A DNA stretch of 64,000 nucleotides from Romboutsia lituseburensis DSM 797 (GTDB taxonomy: Bacteria > Bacillota > Clostridia > Peptostreptococcales > Peptostreptococcaceae): positions 124,001-188,000 of the forward strand of contig NZ_FNGW01000003.1 in the NCBI RefSeq assembly GCF_900103615.1. The letters run 5' to 3'. The translations under genes and the position numbers were made by a program. Of this stretch, positions 24,709 through 34,988 are shown one piece after another (position 1 is the first letter of the stretch; each line of letters starts with the position of its first letter). Under the pieces are notes generated by a model. That model was given only the letters and a program-made list of their open reading frames with translations, was not told the DNA's origin and searched no databases.

Positions 24709-26304
24709 TTGAATATAGCAATAAGTCTTATTGGAGGTTTAGGACTTTTTTTATATGGCATGAGCCTTATGGGAGAGGGATTACAAAAATCAGCAGGAGA
24801 TAAATTAAAAAGAATAATAGAACTTTTGACCAGTAATATAATAATGGGAGTTTTAGTCGGAACGGTCGTTACAGCTATTATTCAAAGTTCTAGTGCAACA
24901 ACTGTAATGGTAGTAGGATTTGTAAATGCAGGACTTATGGGGCTTTCTCAAGCTATAGGAGTTATAATGGGTGCTAATATAGGTACTACTGTCACAGCTC
25001 AGTTAGTTAGTTTTAATTTAGAAGGGCTAGCACCAATAACATTAGGAATAGGTATTGTATTATACCTTTTTTCATCAAAACCTAAAGTGAAAAATATTGC
25101 AGAAATATTATTGGGATTCGGTATATTATTTACAGGGATGGAATTTATGAAAGATGCTGTAAATCCTTTAGCTGAATACAAAGGATTTACAGATGCACTT
25201 ATTAGTTTTGGACAAAGACCAATACTTGGACTACTTTTAGGTTTAGTTATAACAGCCATTGTTCAAAGTTCAAGTGCTTCAATGGGGATGCTAATAGCTT
25301 TAGCTGCTCAAGGGTTAATACCATTAAGCTCAGCACTACCTATACTATATGGTCAAAATATAGGTACTTGTGTTACTTCTCTAATTTCAAGTATAGGTGC
25401 AAATAGAAATGCTAAACGAGCTGCGATAATGCATTTATTATTTAATATAATAGGAACAATGATATTTTTATTATTTTTAAATAAGCCAGTAGTATCAATT
25501 GTAACAAAAATTAATCCAAATGATGTAGCAAGACAACTAGCTAATACTCATACGTTATTTAATATAATTTCAGTAATAATTTTACTTCCATTTGCGAAAT
25601 ATATAGTAAAAATAGCAATGAGAATAATACCAGAAGGTGCAGATGAAAAAGAAAATGAAACGTTTCTTGATGAAAGGATTCTAGAAACACCTTCTATAGC
25701 ATTTGGTAATACTATTAAAGAAACTCTAAAAATGGCTGATTTATCAAAAGACTGTTTAAATACATCTTTAAATAGTTTTTTTAAGAAGGATTCTAAAGAG
25801 GCTCAAAATGCTTTAGAAATGGAGACAAAAGTAAAAGAATTACAGAAAAGCATATCTAACTATTTACTAAAACTATCAAAAACATCTATTACAAAAGAAT
25901 CAATAGATGATATAGATAATTTGTTTAATACTATAAATGATATAGAAAGAATAGGTGCACATTCAGAAAATATTGCTGAGATATCAATAGAATCGATCGA
26001 TAAAAAGGTAGAAATGTCTGATGAAGGAACTAGAGAAATAAACCAAATGTATGAAAAAGTAAAAGAAAACTGCGAAAGTATTATAAAACTAATAGAAACT
26101 AAAGACTCTGATATTGCACGTAAAATAATAAAAACAGAAGAAGAAGTTAATAAAATAGAAAAGTCTATAAGAGTAAATCATATATATAGATTAAATAATA
26201 ATGAGTGCAATATAGATTCTGGAATTTTATATCTTGATTTAATAACAAATTTAGAAAGAATATCAGATCATTGTTCAAATATAGCTAAAAGAATATATAA
26301 TTAA
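24709..26304 (+). CDS. Na+/phosphate cotransporter family protein with PhoU-like domain
   Basis: 531 residues, TTG start with AAAGGAGGT upstream. Two inverted-repeat Na/Pi cotransporter halves, each with the signature QSSSA(T/S): IIQSSSATTVMVVGF (about residue 65) and IVQSSSASMGMLIAL (about 185), eight to nine membrane segments in residues 1-310. The C-terminal 200 residues are helical and charged with NLERISDHCSNIAKRI, a PhoU-like domain. NptA/YjbB type. Ion specificity (phosphate uptake or export) cannot be read from sequence. Single gene. Confidence 0.9.
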   Translation: MNIAISLIGGLGLFLYGMSLMGEGLQKSAGDKLKRIIELLTSNIIMGVLVGTVVTAIIQSSSATTVMVVGFVNAGLMGLSQAIGVIMGANIGTTVTAQLVSFNLEGLAPITLGIGIVLYLFSSKPKVKNIAEILLGFGILFTGMEFMKDAVNPLAEYKGFTDALISFGQRPILGLLLGLVITAIVQSSSASMGMLIALAAQGLIPLSSALPILYGQNIGTCVTSLISSIGANRNAKRAAIMHLLFNIIGTMIFLLFLNKPVVSIVTKINPNDVARQLANTHTLFNIISVIILLPFAKYIVKIAMRIIPEGADEKENETFLDERILETPSIAFGNTIKETLKMADLSKDCLNTSLNSFFKKDSKEAQNALEMETKVKELQKSISNYLLKLSKTSITKESIDDIDNLFNTINDIERIGAHSENIAEISIESIDKKVEMSDEGTREINQMYEKVKENCESIIKLIETKDSDIARKIIKTEEEVNKIEKSIRVNHIYRLNNNECNIDSGILYLDLITNLERISDHCSNIAKRIYN

Positions 26305-26314
26305 AATTATTTAG

Positions 26315-26346
26315 AAATAGGTCATATTAAATGACCTATTTTTTTA
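26315..26346 (+). terminator. Intrinsic terminator
   Basis: AAATAGGTCAT / ATGACCTATTT stem with a seven-T tail. Confidence 0.9.
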
Positions 26347-26547
26347 CGGAAAAATCAATTTTTTATATAAAAATATTAAATTAATAAATTATTAAAAAAT
26401 ATAACGAACAAGAAAAAATGATAAAAAAATACATTAAATAAATTATCCAACATATAAGATATCTAAAATGCATAAATTTTAATATTAGATAAATAGGTTT
26501 TTATTAAAAATATAGTCAAATATATTTATGCATTTGGGGGGATAGAA

Positions 26548-29500
26548 ATGGAGGAAGTATTTCGCATAGGTATTGATATTGGTTCAACTACAGTTAAAAC
26601 AGTAGTGCTTGGTACTAACAATAATATAGTATATAAAGAATATAAAAGACATTACTCAGATGTAAAAAAATCTGTAAAAGAAGTCTTAGTTAATATTTAT
26701 AAGAAGTTAGAAAACTCAAAAGTTACTATTGCTATAACTGGTTCAGGGGGTATAGATATCTCTACAAAACTAGATATTAAATTTATTCAAGAGGTCATAT
26801 CATCTACAAAAGCAATTGAATATTTTTATCCTCAAACAGATGTTGTAATAGAACTTGGAGGAGAAGATGCAAAAATAACTTATTTAAGCGGAGGAATTGA
26901 CCAAAGAATGAATGGTATTTGTGCAGGAGGAACAGGTGCATTTATAGACCAAATGGCATCTCTTTTACAAACTGATGCTATAGGCCTAAATGAAATGGCA
27001 AAAGATTATAAAGTAATTTATCCTATAGCATCGAGATGTGGTGTATTTGCTAAAACAGATATACAGCCTCTTATAAATGATGGAGCTAAGAAAAGTGACA
27101 TTGCCATGAGTATTTTCAATGCAGTTGTTATGCAGACCGTAAGTGTATTAGCTTGTGGAAGAAAAATTAAAGGTAAAATAGCTTTTTTGGGAGGCCCACT
27201 ATATTTTTTATCACAGCTTAGAGAATGTTTTAAAAAAGTATTAAAACTAGATGATAAAGACATAATTTTTCCAGAAGATGCACAACTTTATGTAGCCATG
27301 GGAGCAAGTTTGCTATCTAAAAAAGAAGATAGTATAAACTTAAATGATTTAATAAGAAAAATACAAAATCTAGACATTGAAGATTTTGATAATGTAAATA
27401 AATTAGAGCCTTTATTTAAAGATGATTTAGAATATGAAGAATTTATAAAAAGACATGAAAAAAATTTAATTAAAATCAAAGGTATACAAGATTTCGAAGG
27501 TGACTGTTTTTTAGGGATAGATGCAGGTTCTACAACAACTAAAGTAGCGTTGATAGATGATAAGGGCAATTTATTATATACACACTATAGTAGTAATGAA
27601 GGAAGACCATTAGAAACAGTTATAAATGTAATGAACGAAGTATATGATATACTTCCAAGTAAATGTAATATAGTATCATCTACTGTAACTGGATATGGAG
27701 AGGGGCTGATAAAAAAAGCCTTAAAAATAGACTATGGAGAAATAGAAACTATAGCTCACTATAAATCAGCTAAATTTTTTAATAAAGATGTTGATTTTAT
27801 TCTAGATATAGGTGGGCAGGACATGAAATGCCTAAAAATCAAAAATGGAGTTATAGATAGTATTATATTAAATGAAGCTTGTTCTTCAGGTTGTGGATCA
27901 TTTTTAGAAACTTTTGCAACATCTTTATCAATGGATATAAAAGAGTTTGCTAAAAAAGGTATATGTTCAAGGTTTCCTGTTGACTTGGGATCTAGATGCA
28001 CAGTATTTATGAATTCTAGAGTAAAGCAAGCGCAAAAAGAAGGTGCAACTATAGCTGATATTTCAGCAGGCCTTTCATACTCAGTAATAAAAAATGCATT
28101 GTTTAAAGTAATTAAAATAAGAGATGTAAATGAAATAGGAAAACATATAGTAGCTCAAGGTGGAACATTTTACAATGACTTAGTTTTAAGAAGTTTTGAA
28201 AAACTTACAGGTAAAGATGTTATAAGACCATCTATTGCTGGAATTATGGGAGCTTTTGGAGCAGCTTTAATAGCCAAAGAAAAATACAAATATGGAAATA
28301 AGACCAATTTATTAAAAAAAGAGGAACTGAAAGATATAAATCTAGATGTAAGTGTAAATAGGTGTGGAGGATGTTCAAATAATTGCTTATTGACTATAAA
28401 CAAGTTTTCAGAACAAGAGGTGTTTGTGTCTGGAAATAGATGTGAAAAAGGAGAAATTATTTATAATAAAAATAAAAAAGTAAATAAAGCTATAAATCTA
28501 TTTAAATATAAGTACAATAGAGTATTTAGATATAAGCCTTTATTAAAAGAAGAAGCTTTTATGGGAGAAATAGGAATACCTAGAGTATTGAACATGTATG
28601 AAAATTATCCGTTTTGGCATACGTTCTTTACAGAGCTAGGATTCAGGGTAGTGTTATCTAGTAGATCTTCAAAAGATATTTATGAAAAGGGTATAACTTC
28701 TATTGCATCAGAAACTGTATGCTATCCTGCAAAATTGGCCCATGGTCATATAGAATCATTGATAGAGCAAGGAATAAAGTATATATTTTATCCGTGTATA
28801 ACAAATGAGAAAAAAGAGGATATAAGTGCAAATAATCATTATAATTGTCCAGTGGTTATATCATATTCTGAAGTTATAAAAAATAATGTTGAAGAAATTA
28901 AAGAAAATAATATAACTTATATAAATCCATTTTTAAGCTTGAATAATAAGGAAAAATTAAAAGATAGACTTTATGAAGAATTGTCTAAAATTTTTACCAA
29001 TATATTAAAAACAAATATAGAAAAAGCAGTAGAAAGAGCAAGTGAAGAACAAGAAAATTTTAAAAGGGATATTGAATGTGAAGGAGAAAAAGCACTTTTA
29101 GAAATTAAAGAAAGAGATATAAAAGCTATTGTTTTATGTGGTAGACCATATCACCTAGACCCAGAAATAAACCATGGAATACCAGAAGTAATAAACTCAT
29201 TAGGTATGGCAGTACTGACAGAGGACTCAGTAAGTCACTTAGGAGCTGTAAAAAGGCCATTAAGAGTTGTAGACCAATGGGTTTATCATTCACGACTTTA
29301 TAGAGCGGCAAGTTTTGTCAAAAATGAAAAAAATTTAGAATTAGTTCAATTAAATTCCTTTGGATGTGGAATAGATGCTGTAACAATAGATCAAGTACAA
29401 GAAATCTTGAATGAAGGTTCTAAAATTTATACGACTATAAAAATAGATGAAGGAAATAATCTAGGAGCGGCTAAGATAAGATTAAGATCATTAAAAGCCG

Positions 29501-30780
29501 CAATGTCAGAAAGAGAAATAAATTGTCAGAATGATTATATAGAAAATAAAAAGATTGAATATACAAAAGGTATTTTAACTAAGAAGCATACCATATTAGC
29601 TCCACAAATGTCTCCTATACATTTTCAGTTTTTTGAAGAAGCTGTTAATTTAAGTGGGTTTAGATTAGAGATATTAAATTCAACAGAAAGCAATATTGTA
29701 GAAGAAGGATTAAGATATGTAAATAATGATGCTTGCTATCCAGCTATAATTGTAATAGGTCAGATAATAAATGCATTAAAATCAGGCAAATATGATTTAA
29801 ACAATACATCTGTTGTAATAACTCAGACAGGTGGAGGATGCAGAGCTACAAATTATATAGGATTTTTAAGAAAAGCAATGTATGATGCTGGATTTAAAGA
29901 GGTGCCTGTAATATCTTTAAGTGTTAATGGAATAGAAAAAAATGGACTAATAAAAAATGTTAATTTGAAACTTATAAATAGAATATTTATGAGTGCTATA
30001 TATGGAGATTTACTTATGAAAGTTTTGTATAGAGTAAGACCTTATGAAAAAGTGAGTGGTAGTAGTAATCTTCTTTATGATAAATGGGTAAAAATATGCA
30101 AAGACTCACTTAATAAGGCAAATGTAAAAACTTTTAACAAGAATATTAAAGAAATAATTTATGATTTTGATAACTTAGAGTTAGTAGATGTAAAGAAACC
30201 AAAGGTAGGTTTAGTTGGAGAAATTTTAGTCAAGTTCCACCCGCTTGCTAATAACTATTTAGTTGATATTATAGAAAATGAGGGTGGAGAAGCTGTTGTT
30301 CCAGAACTTATAAACTTCTTTTATAGTTGTTCACTAAATACCGTTTTTAAATATCAGTATTTAGAGGGAAAATGGATAACTAAAGAAATAGGTAAATCTG
30401 TTATATGGTTTATGGAAAACTATCAGAAAACTTATAAGGAAGAGTTAAGAAAAAGTAAACGATTTAATTGCCCACAAAAAATAACTAATATTGCTAGAAG
30501 TACTCAAAAAGTGATTTCAACTTGTAACCAAACAGGGGAGGGTTGGCTATTAACAGGTGAGATGATAGAATTAATAGAGGATGGAGTAAATAATATTATA
30601 TGCATGCAGCCTTTTGGATGCCTTCCAAATCATATAACTGGGAAAGGTCAAATAAAGGAACTTAAAAGAATTTATAAAAATGCAAATATAATACCGATTG
30701 ATTATGACCCATCAGCTAGTGAAACAAATCAGTTAAATAGAATAAAATTAATGCTATCAACAGCATTTGAGAATATATAG
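26548..30780 (+). CDS. Fused acyl-CoA dehydratase activase (2-hydroxyacyl-CoA dehydratase activator-related)
   Basis: 1410 residues. Two tandem BadF/BcrA-type ASKHA ATPase domains: residues about 5-255 ([15 protein letters not shown] ... [12 protein letters not shown]) and about 325-575 ([14 protein letters not shown] ... [14 protein letters not shown]); each has a cysteine that, in single-domain activators, ligates the dimer-bridging [4Fe-4S] cluster. Then a Cys motif RCGGCSNNC (about 610), a DUF2229 region (about 680-900) and a C-terminal HgdB/D-like region with [11 protein letters not shown] and [10 protein letters not shown]. The family is widespread in Clostridia and thought to couple ATP hydrolysis to low-potential electron transfer. 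No dehydratase genes adjoin it, so its client is unknown. Start ATG with GGGGGGATAG upstream. Confidence 0.9.
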   Translation: MEEVFRIGIDIGSTTVKTVVLGTNNNIVYKEYKRHYSDVKKSVKEVLVNIYKKLENSKVTIAITGSGGIDISTKLDIKFIQEVISSTKAIEYFYPQTDVVIELGGEDAKITYLSGGIDQRMNGICAGGTGAFIDQMASLLQTDAIGLNEMAKDYKVIYPIASRCGVFAKTDIQPLINDGAKKSDIAMSIFNAVVMQTVSVLACGRKIKGKIAFLGGPLYFLSQLRECFKKVLKLDDKDIIFPEDAQLYVAMGASLLSKKEDSINLNDLIRKIQNLDIEDFDNVNKLEPLFKDDLEYEEFIKRHEKNLIKIKGIQDFEGDCFLGIDAGSTTTKVALIDDKGNLLYTHYSSNEGRPLETVINVMNEVYDILPSKCNIVSSTVTGYGEGLIKKALKIDYGEIETIAHYKSAKFFNKDVDFILDIGGQDMKCLKIKNGVIDSIILNEACSSGCGSFLETFATSLSMDIKEFAKKGICSRFPVDLGSRCTVFMNSRVKQAQKEGATIADISAGLSYSVIKNALFKVIKIRDVNEIGKHIVAQGGTFYNDLVLRSFEKLTGKDVIRPSIAGIMGAFGAALIAKEKYKYGNKTNLLKKEELKDINLDVSVNRCGGCSNNCLLTINKFSEQEVFVSGNRCEKGEIIYNKNKKVNKAINLFKYKYNRVFRYKPLLKEEAFMGEIGIPRVLNMYENYPFWHTFFTELGFRVVLSSRSSKDIYEKGITSIASETVCYPAKLAHGHIESLIEQGIKYIFYPCITNEKKEDISANNHYNCPVVISYSEVIKNNVEEIKENNITYINPFLSLNNKEKLKDRLYEELSKIFTNILKTNIEKAVERASEEQENFKRDIECEGEKALLEIKERDIKAIVLCGRPYHLDPEINHGIPEVINSLGMAVLTEDSVSHLGAVKRPLRVVDQWVYHSRLYRAASFVKNEKNLELVQLNSFGCGIDAVTIDQVQEILNEGSKIYTTIKIDEGNNLGAAKIRLRSLKAAMSEREINCQNDYIENKKIEYTKGILTKKHTILAPQMSPIHFQFFEEAVNLSGFRLEILNSTESNIVEEGLRYVNNDACYPAIIVIGQIINALKSGKYDLNNTSVVITQTGGGCRATNYIGFLRKAMYDAGFKEVPVISLSVNGIEKNGLIKNVNLKLINRIFMSAIYGDLLMKVLYRVRPYEKVSGSSNLLYDKWVKICKDSLNKANVKTFNKNIKEIIYDFDNLELVDVKKPKVGLVGEILVKFHPLANNYLVDIIENEGGEAVVPELINFFYSCSLNTVFKYQYLEGKWITKEIGKSVIWFMENYQKTYKEELRKSKRFNCPQKITNIARSTQKVISTCNQTGEGWLLTGEMIELIEDGVNNIICMQPFGCLPNHITGKGQIKELKRIYKNANIIPIDYDPSASETNQLNRIKLMLSTAFENI

Positions 30781-30788
30781 TTTAAGAT

Positions 30789-30826
30789 AAAAGGTGCTAA
30801 AAATATTATTTATAGCACCTTTTATT
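30789..30826 (+). terminator. Intrinsic terminator
   Basis: AAAAGGTGCTA / TAGCACCTTTT stem followed by ATTTAT. Confidence 0.8.
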
Positions 30827-31035
30827 TATATTTAGTTTATAGCCTATATTTTAATATATTATAGAATTTTATAATTTTGATATAATAAATAATTTTAAAT
30901 TATATTGTGATTTTTTTGTTAAAATGTAAACACAATATAATGAATAAACAATTAATTATAAGTTATTCTACATATTATATGAATGATTATGTTATAATTA
31001 TATAGAATTAAAGAAATAGTAAAGGTGGGCTAGCT

Positions 31036-32334
31036 ATGAAGGTAGTTAACAATGCTATATCTTCGGATTATTTAAGGTATAAAGTAGATGAAGATATAAG
31101 TATTTATCAAGGTAGATTTTGTATTTACTTAGATAAAAAATACAGATGTAGTGGAATAATATATTACAAAATGACACCTCCAGTATCTATGAATTTTAAA
31201 GCTCAAATATTATCGGTAGAAGATGAAGATATTGATTTAGATTTAGACTATGACGATGCAATACTAGAAATGTATGGATATAAACCAATATCAATAACAA
31301 TAAATACTATAAATGATTTTAATATAGAAGGATATGCTAATGATAATTACATAAAATCTAAGAACTCATATGTAGAATATATTGACTTTCATATAGTAAA
31401 TTTAGATAAGTTTCCTGGAACTCTTATAAAACACGTGGATAAGTTGTTTGCGGGTAGGATACAATTTGAATTAAATGACTTTGTCATAACAATAGATAAA
31501 AGGTATGATTATAGAAAAGAGTTGTATGAAGAATTAAAAGCAAAATCGGGGAGTATAATAACTCATATTGGTAGAATAGAAAGAAAAGATAAAAAATTAT
31601 TTAGAACAAATAATATGCTAAATTTCATAGATAGGCTTTCATTTGCATTAAGTTTTATGTGTGGTAGATATGTAGGCATTTGTTTAGTTAAAGGATATCA
31701 AAATAATAATAATGTATATAGATTATGGAGAGAAAACATAATAAGTCCTTATAAGTTTGTTCCTACATGGACAGATACATTAGCTAATCATCATAATATA
31801 GAAAAGTATATGTCTTTAATGACTAAAAAACTAGAAGATGGATATTGTGGTCCTGTTATAAAAACAGTTATTGATTGGTACATAGAGTCTTTAGGTGAAA
31901 TTACTATAGAAAATAATATAATATCTATACAAATAGCCCTAGAAACATTATCGTATATGATTTTAGTAGAGCAGGAAAAAATATTAAATGATCAAGAGTT
32001 TGATACGAACAGTGCTGCTAAAAATATAAAAATGGTATTAGATTTATGCAAAATACCATATAGTAGTGATGAACTAGAATTGTTCGATGATTGGATAAGA
32101 GCTAGATTTGATGATGGAATTGATTTGATAATTTATTTTAGAAATAAGATAGTACATCCAACGAGAAAAGATAACAGAGCTACACTTACTGTTGAAGACA
32201 TGTGGAATATAATTCAAATTGGGACAAGATATGTAGAGCTAATAGTCTTATCGTTTATAGGATATAAGGGAGAATATTCGAATCGTTTAAAAGAAAGATG
32301 GTTTGGAGAGGTTGAAGTGGTTCCTTGGAATTAA
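31036..32334 (+). CDS. Unknown protein with HEPN-like C-terminal motif
   Basis: 432 residues, no signal or membrane segment. The N-terminal half (about 1-190) is beta-rich; the C-terminal half (about 200-425) is helical. Near the end is YFRNKIVHPTRK with R369 and H374 in the R-x4-H spacing of HEPN domains, preceded by helices like IQIALETLSYMILVEQE. This layout (beta N-terminal region plus HEPN-like C-terminal region) recalls ApeA-like and related proteins, some of them in antiphage defence, but no defence genes lie nearby. GGTGGGC is the ribosome site. Probably not cotranscribed with the upstream activase. Function unassigned. Confidence 0.6.
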   Translation: MKVVNNAISSDYLRYKVDEDISIYQGRFCIYLDKKYRCSGIIYYKMTPPVSMNFKAQILSVEDEDIDLDLDYDDAILEMYGYKPISITINTINDFNIEGYANDNYIKSKNSYVEYIDFHIVNLDKFPGTLIKHVDKLFAGRIQFELNDFVITIDKRYDYRKELYEELKAKSGSIITHIGRIERKDKKLFRTNNMLNFIDRLSFALSFMCGRYVGICLVKGYQNNNNVYRLWRENIISPYKFVPTWTDTLANHHNIEKYMSLMTKKLEDGYCGPVIKTVIDWYIESLGEITIENNIISIQIALETLSYMILVEQEKILNDQEFDTNSAAKNIKMVLDLCKIPYSSDELELFDDWIRARFDDGIDLIIYFRNKIVHPTRKDNRATLTVEDMWNIIQIGTRYVELIVLSFIGYKGEYSNRLKERWFGEVEVVPWN

Positions 32335-32398
32335 ATTTGATTTAATAGAAACTATTTGGGTATATATAAAATATAATAAACAGCAAAGGGTGATACTT

Positions 32399-32752
32399 AT
32401 GATAAAATTTTATGGATATTCAAAATGATCGACTGTAAGAAAAGCCAAGGCTTGGCTTAAGGATAATAATATAGACTTTGAGGATATAGAAATAGTTAAA
32501 AATCCTCCAACAAAAGATGAATTAAAAAATATGTATGAAATAAGTGGATATGAATTAAAAAAATTTTTTAACACTAGTGGAGTAAAATATAGAGAATTAG
32601 GTTTAAAAGATATTGTTAAAACAGAATCTAATGAAAAGCTTTTAGAAATATTAGCTAGTGATGGAATGCTTATAAAAAGACCTATAGCATTTGACGGTAA
32701 AAATGTTGTTATTGGTTTTAAAGAAGATGAATGGAAAGAGAAATTATTATAA
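32399..32752 (+). CDS. ArsC/Spx-family selenoprotein (in-frame TGA read as Sec)
   Basis: 117 residues if TGA at 32426-32428 is read as selenocysteine. ATG at 32399 with AAAGGGTGA upstream. The frame runs MIKFYGYSK-U-STVRKAKAW, then continues uninterrupted through a complete ArsC/YffB-type fold (KDELKNMYEISGYELKKFF, LIKRPIAFDGKNVVIGF with the family's R-P-I) to TAA at 32752. The TGA falls exactly on the catalytic Cys of this family (YG-x3-C-x-T-x-(K/R)KA). A hairpin AAGCCA/TGGCTT with loop AGGCT (32442-32458) places its apical GG 23-24 bases past the U of UGA, as in E. coli fdhF. Usual annotation would begin at the internal ATG 32531 and lose the active site. A pseudogene is the alternative. 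Confidence 0.8.
32442..32458 (+). promoter_or_regulatory. Candidate bacterial SECIS hairpin
   Basis: AAGCCAAG-G-CTTGGCTT, read as a six-base-pair stem with a five-base loop AGGCT. It begins 13 bases after the UGA codon, within the coding frame, and carries loop guanines at the spacing SelB needs in characterised bacterial SECIS elements. Confidence 0.65.
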
Positions 32753-32754
32753 AT

Positions 32755-32802
32755 AAAAACTCCTATTGAGTAACGTTATATTACTCAATAGGAGTTTTTT
32801 TA
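32755..32802 (+). terminator. Intrinsic terminator
   Basis: AAAAACTCCTATTGAGTAA / TTACTCAATAGGAGTTTTT, a 19-base-pair perfect stem. Confidence 0.93.
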
Positions 32803-32877
32803 TAAAAAAATATAGACTAAGTGTAACTTAAGTGTTATTATATGTATATAGATAATATATACACTTTATATACAGAT

Positions 32878-32890
32878 ATACACAGTGTAT
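32878..32890. promoter_or_regulatory. Operator-like palindrome before the GntR gene
   Basis: ATACACAGTGTAT is a perfect palindrome around a central A, 18 bases before the start codon. Further upstream, AGTGT (32831-32835) and ACACT (32861-32865) form a wider inverted pair. YtrA-type GntR proteins usually repress their own operon, so autoregulation here is likely. Confidence 0.45.
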
Positions 32891-32907
32891 TAGATAGAGG
32901 TGATAAA

Positions 32908-33282
32908 TTGAATATAAACGTTAGTAATTCATCAACAATACCTTTATATGAACAAATTCAAAATCAAATAAAGGCGCAAATATTAAGTGGATGCTTAACA
33001 CCAGGAGAAGGATTACCATCAATAAGAAACTTGGCTAAAGAACTTAAAGTAAGTATAATAACTACCAAAAGAGCTTATGAAGAATTAGAAAAAGAAGGAT
33101 TCTTACAAACTGTAGCAGGTAAAGGGACTTTTGTAGCTCAGCAAAATACAGAAAGATTAAAAGAAATGGCTATGTATGAAATTGAAAGTAAGCTAGAAGA
33201 AATCATAAAACAAGCTAAATCTGTAGGGGTAAGTTTAGAAGAAGGTATAGAAATATTTAAAAGTATATATGAGGAAGTTTAG
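32908..33282 (+). CDS. GntR family regulator, YtrA subfamily
   Basis: 124 residues from a TTG at 32908 with AGAGGTG five bases upstream. The longer frame back to 32842 adds a leader that overlaps operator-like DNA and has no ribosome site. Winged helix-turn-helix with the family signature PLYEQIQNQIKAQILSG, LPSIRNLAKELKVSIITTKRAYEELEKEGF and GKGTFV; the short C-terminal helix pair is typical of YtrA regulators of ABC transporters. It heads an operon with an ABC ATPase and a permease, 10 bases ahead of the ATPase. Confidence 0.92.
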   Translation: MNINVSNSSTIPLYEQIQNQIKAQILSGCLTPGEGLPSIRNLAKELKVSIITTKRAYEELEKEGFLQTVAGKGTFVAQQNTERLKEMAMYEIESKLEEIIKQAKSVGVSLEEGIEIFKSIYEEV

Positions 33283-33292
33283 GAGGAGAGAT

Positions 33293-34144
33293 ATGAGTGC
33301 TATAGAGATTAGTAATGTAACAAAAACTTTAAATGAATTTGAGCTAAATATAGAAAATTTAAACATAGAAAAAGGATTTATAACAGGATTTATAGGTCCT
33401 AATGGAAGTGGAAAAACTACTACTATAAAGCTGATTTTAAACATGATTTTTAAAGATAGTGGTAGTATAAAAATATTTGGAAAAGAATATAAATCTGATG
33501 ATATAGATATAAAACAGATGATAGGATATGTTGGAGATGTATCCGGATATATTCCAGAATCGAAATTAAAAGATATAAAAAAAGGTATTTCAGTGTTTTA
33601 TAAAAATTGGGATGAAAAAGTATATCAAAAATATGTAGAAAAGTTTAAGTTAAATGAAAACAAAAGATATAAAGACTTATCAAAAGGTCAACAAAAAAAG
33701 TTTGAACTTGTAATGGCTCTTTCGCATCACCCTAAAATAATAATAATGGATGAACCAACAGCTAATTTAGATCCTTTAGTAAGAAATGAATTTTTAGAAA
33801 TATTACAAGAACATATAGAAAAAGAGGAAGCGACAGTATTTTATTCTACTCATATAACTTCAGATTTAGATAAAGTATCTGACTATTTAGTATTTATATA
33901 TAATGGGAAAATAATATTTAAAGGTGAAAGAGATATTATATTAGACAATCATAGGATCATAAGAGGTAATAAAAATTTAATAGATAATGATACAAAGAAA
34001 GAACTAGTTAGCTTTAAAGAAAATCAGTTTGGGTTTGAAGGTTTAACATCGAATGTAAAATCCGCTTATGAAGTGTTTGGAGAAGAAGTTGTATATGACA
34101 AAGCTAACTTAGAGGATATTTTAATGTACTATACAAGGGGGTAA
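33293..34144 (+). CDS. ABC transporter ATP-binding protein (YtrB-like)
   Basis: 283 residues from the ATG at 33293, which has AGGAGGAG upstream; an earlier ATG at 33269 overlaps the GntR gene. Walker A GPNGSGKTT, signature LSKGQQKKFEL (GQ rather than GE), Walker B IIMDEPTANLDP and the H-loop YSTHITSDLDKV are intact. Second gene of the GntR-ABC operon. Such systems often respond to cell-envelope antibiotics, but the substrate is unknown. Confidence 0.9.
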   Translation: MSAIEISNVTKTLNEFELNIENLNIEKGFITGFIGPNGSGKTTTIKLILNMIFKDSGSIKIFGKEYKSDDIDIKQMIGYVGDVSGYIPESKLKDIKKGISVFYKNWDEKVYQKYVEKFKLNENKRYKDLSKGQQKKFELVMALSHHPKIIIMDEPTANLDPLVRNEFLEILQEHIEKEEATVFYSTHITSDLDKVSDYLVFIYNGKIIFKGERDIILDNHRIIRGNKNLIDNDTKKELVSFKENQFGFEGLTSNVKSAYEVFGEEVVYDKANLEDILMYYTRG

Positions 34145-34149
34145 ACTAT

Positions 34150-34794
34150 ATGAATAATATAATAAATCTTACAAAAATGAGTTTTTTAAATTTGAAATCA
34201 GTATTTAAACAAATATGGCTTATAGCAGCTATATGGATAGTAGTTTCTGCTTTTAATCCTACATTTTTAAATATGCTATTTGGAATGATTATAGTGTTGA
34301 CTGTATATCAAGTAATGGCATACGAAGACATGAACGGAATAGATAATATAATATCTGTAATGCCTGTAAAGAAAAAAGAGTATGTACTTTCTAGATATTT
34401 AATGGGCATAATTGCATTGTTTATAAGTATCATAATAGTATCGATTGAATACTTTGTAGCACTTAAACTTAATCAAAATTTAATTTCATTAGATGTTTTA
34501 TTAGTTGCAGGTGGAACTGTTGGTGTTATTGCAATGTGTATCGTAATACCTATTTTGCTTAAATTTGGAATAAACAAAGGAAGAGTAGTTGTTATATTAA
34601 TAATGATGGTTTTAATGATGATACCATCTGGAGTAATAGGATATCTAGCGGAGTCTCCAGAAGCTATGGAGAAAACAATAGAAATGATAAATAATGTTGG
34701 AATTTCTTTGATAGCATTTGTTTTAAACTTTGTGGTTTTAGCTATATCAACTACTATATCAATAAAAATATATGAAAATAAAGAAATAAAATAA
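34150..34794 (+). CDS. ABC-2 type permease
   Basis: 214 residues with six hydrophobic segments and the ABC-2 permease layout (MTKMSFLNLKS-like N-terminus, MPVKKKEYVLSRYLMGI coupling-helix region around residue 75-90). Five bases after the ATPase stop, with AAGGGGG upstream. It completes a three-gene operon with the GntR regulator and ATPase. Confidence 0.88.
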   Translation: MNNIINLTKMSFLNLKSVFKQIWLIAAIWIVVSAFNPTFLNMLFGMIIVLTVYQVMAYEDMNGIDNIISVMPVKKKEYVLSRYLMGIIALFISIIIVSIEYFVALKLNQNLISLDVLLVAGGTVGVIAMCIVIPILLKFGINKGRVVVILIMMVLMMIPSGVIGYLAESPEAMEKTIEMINNVGISLIAFVLNFVVLAISTTISIKIYENKEIK

Positions 34795-34804
34795 AGATAT
34801 ATAT

Positions 34805-34840
34805 AAATAGGCTATAACAAATATATAGCCTATTTTTTAT
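34805..34840. terminator. Intrinsic terminator
   Basis: AAATAGGCTATA / TATAGCCTATTT stem with T tail. Confidence 0.85.
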
Positions 34841-34988
34841 GCTTAAGGATATTATGATACCTCGTTTTTTATGGATAACTCATAAAAGTAAGTTATATCA
34901 ATAAATTGTTTTCAGTCATAAAAAACATTTTGAGCAACGGACAAAGTCGTTGGCGACATGAGCGAAGCGAATTTTTTATTTTGTGAAC

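Noticed and set aside
32531-32752. Stand-alone 73-residue protein starting at the internal ATG 32531
   Set aside because: It lacks the N-terminal half of the ArsC fold and has no ribosome site; the full frame from 32399 explains it better.
32399-32752. Pseudogene with a nonsense mutation
   Set aside because: Apart from one TGA exactly at the catalytic Cys codon, the frame is intact, a SECIS-like hairpin follows, and a good terminator is kept. It remains the main alternative.
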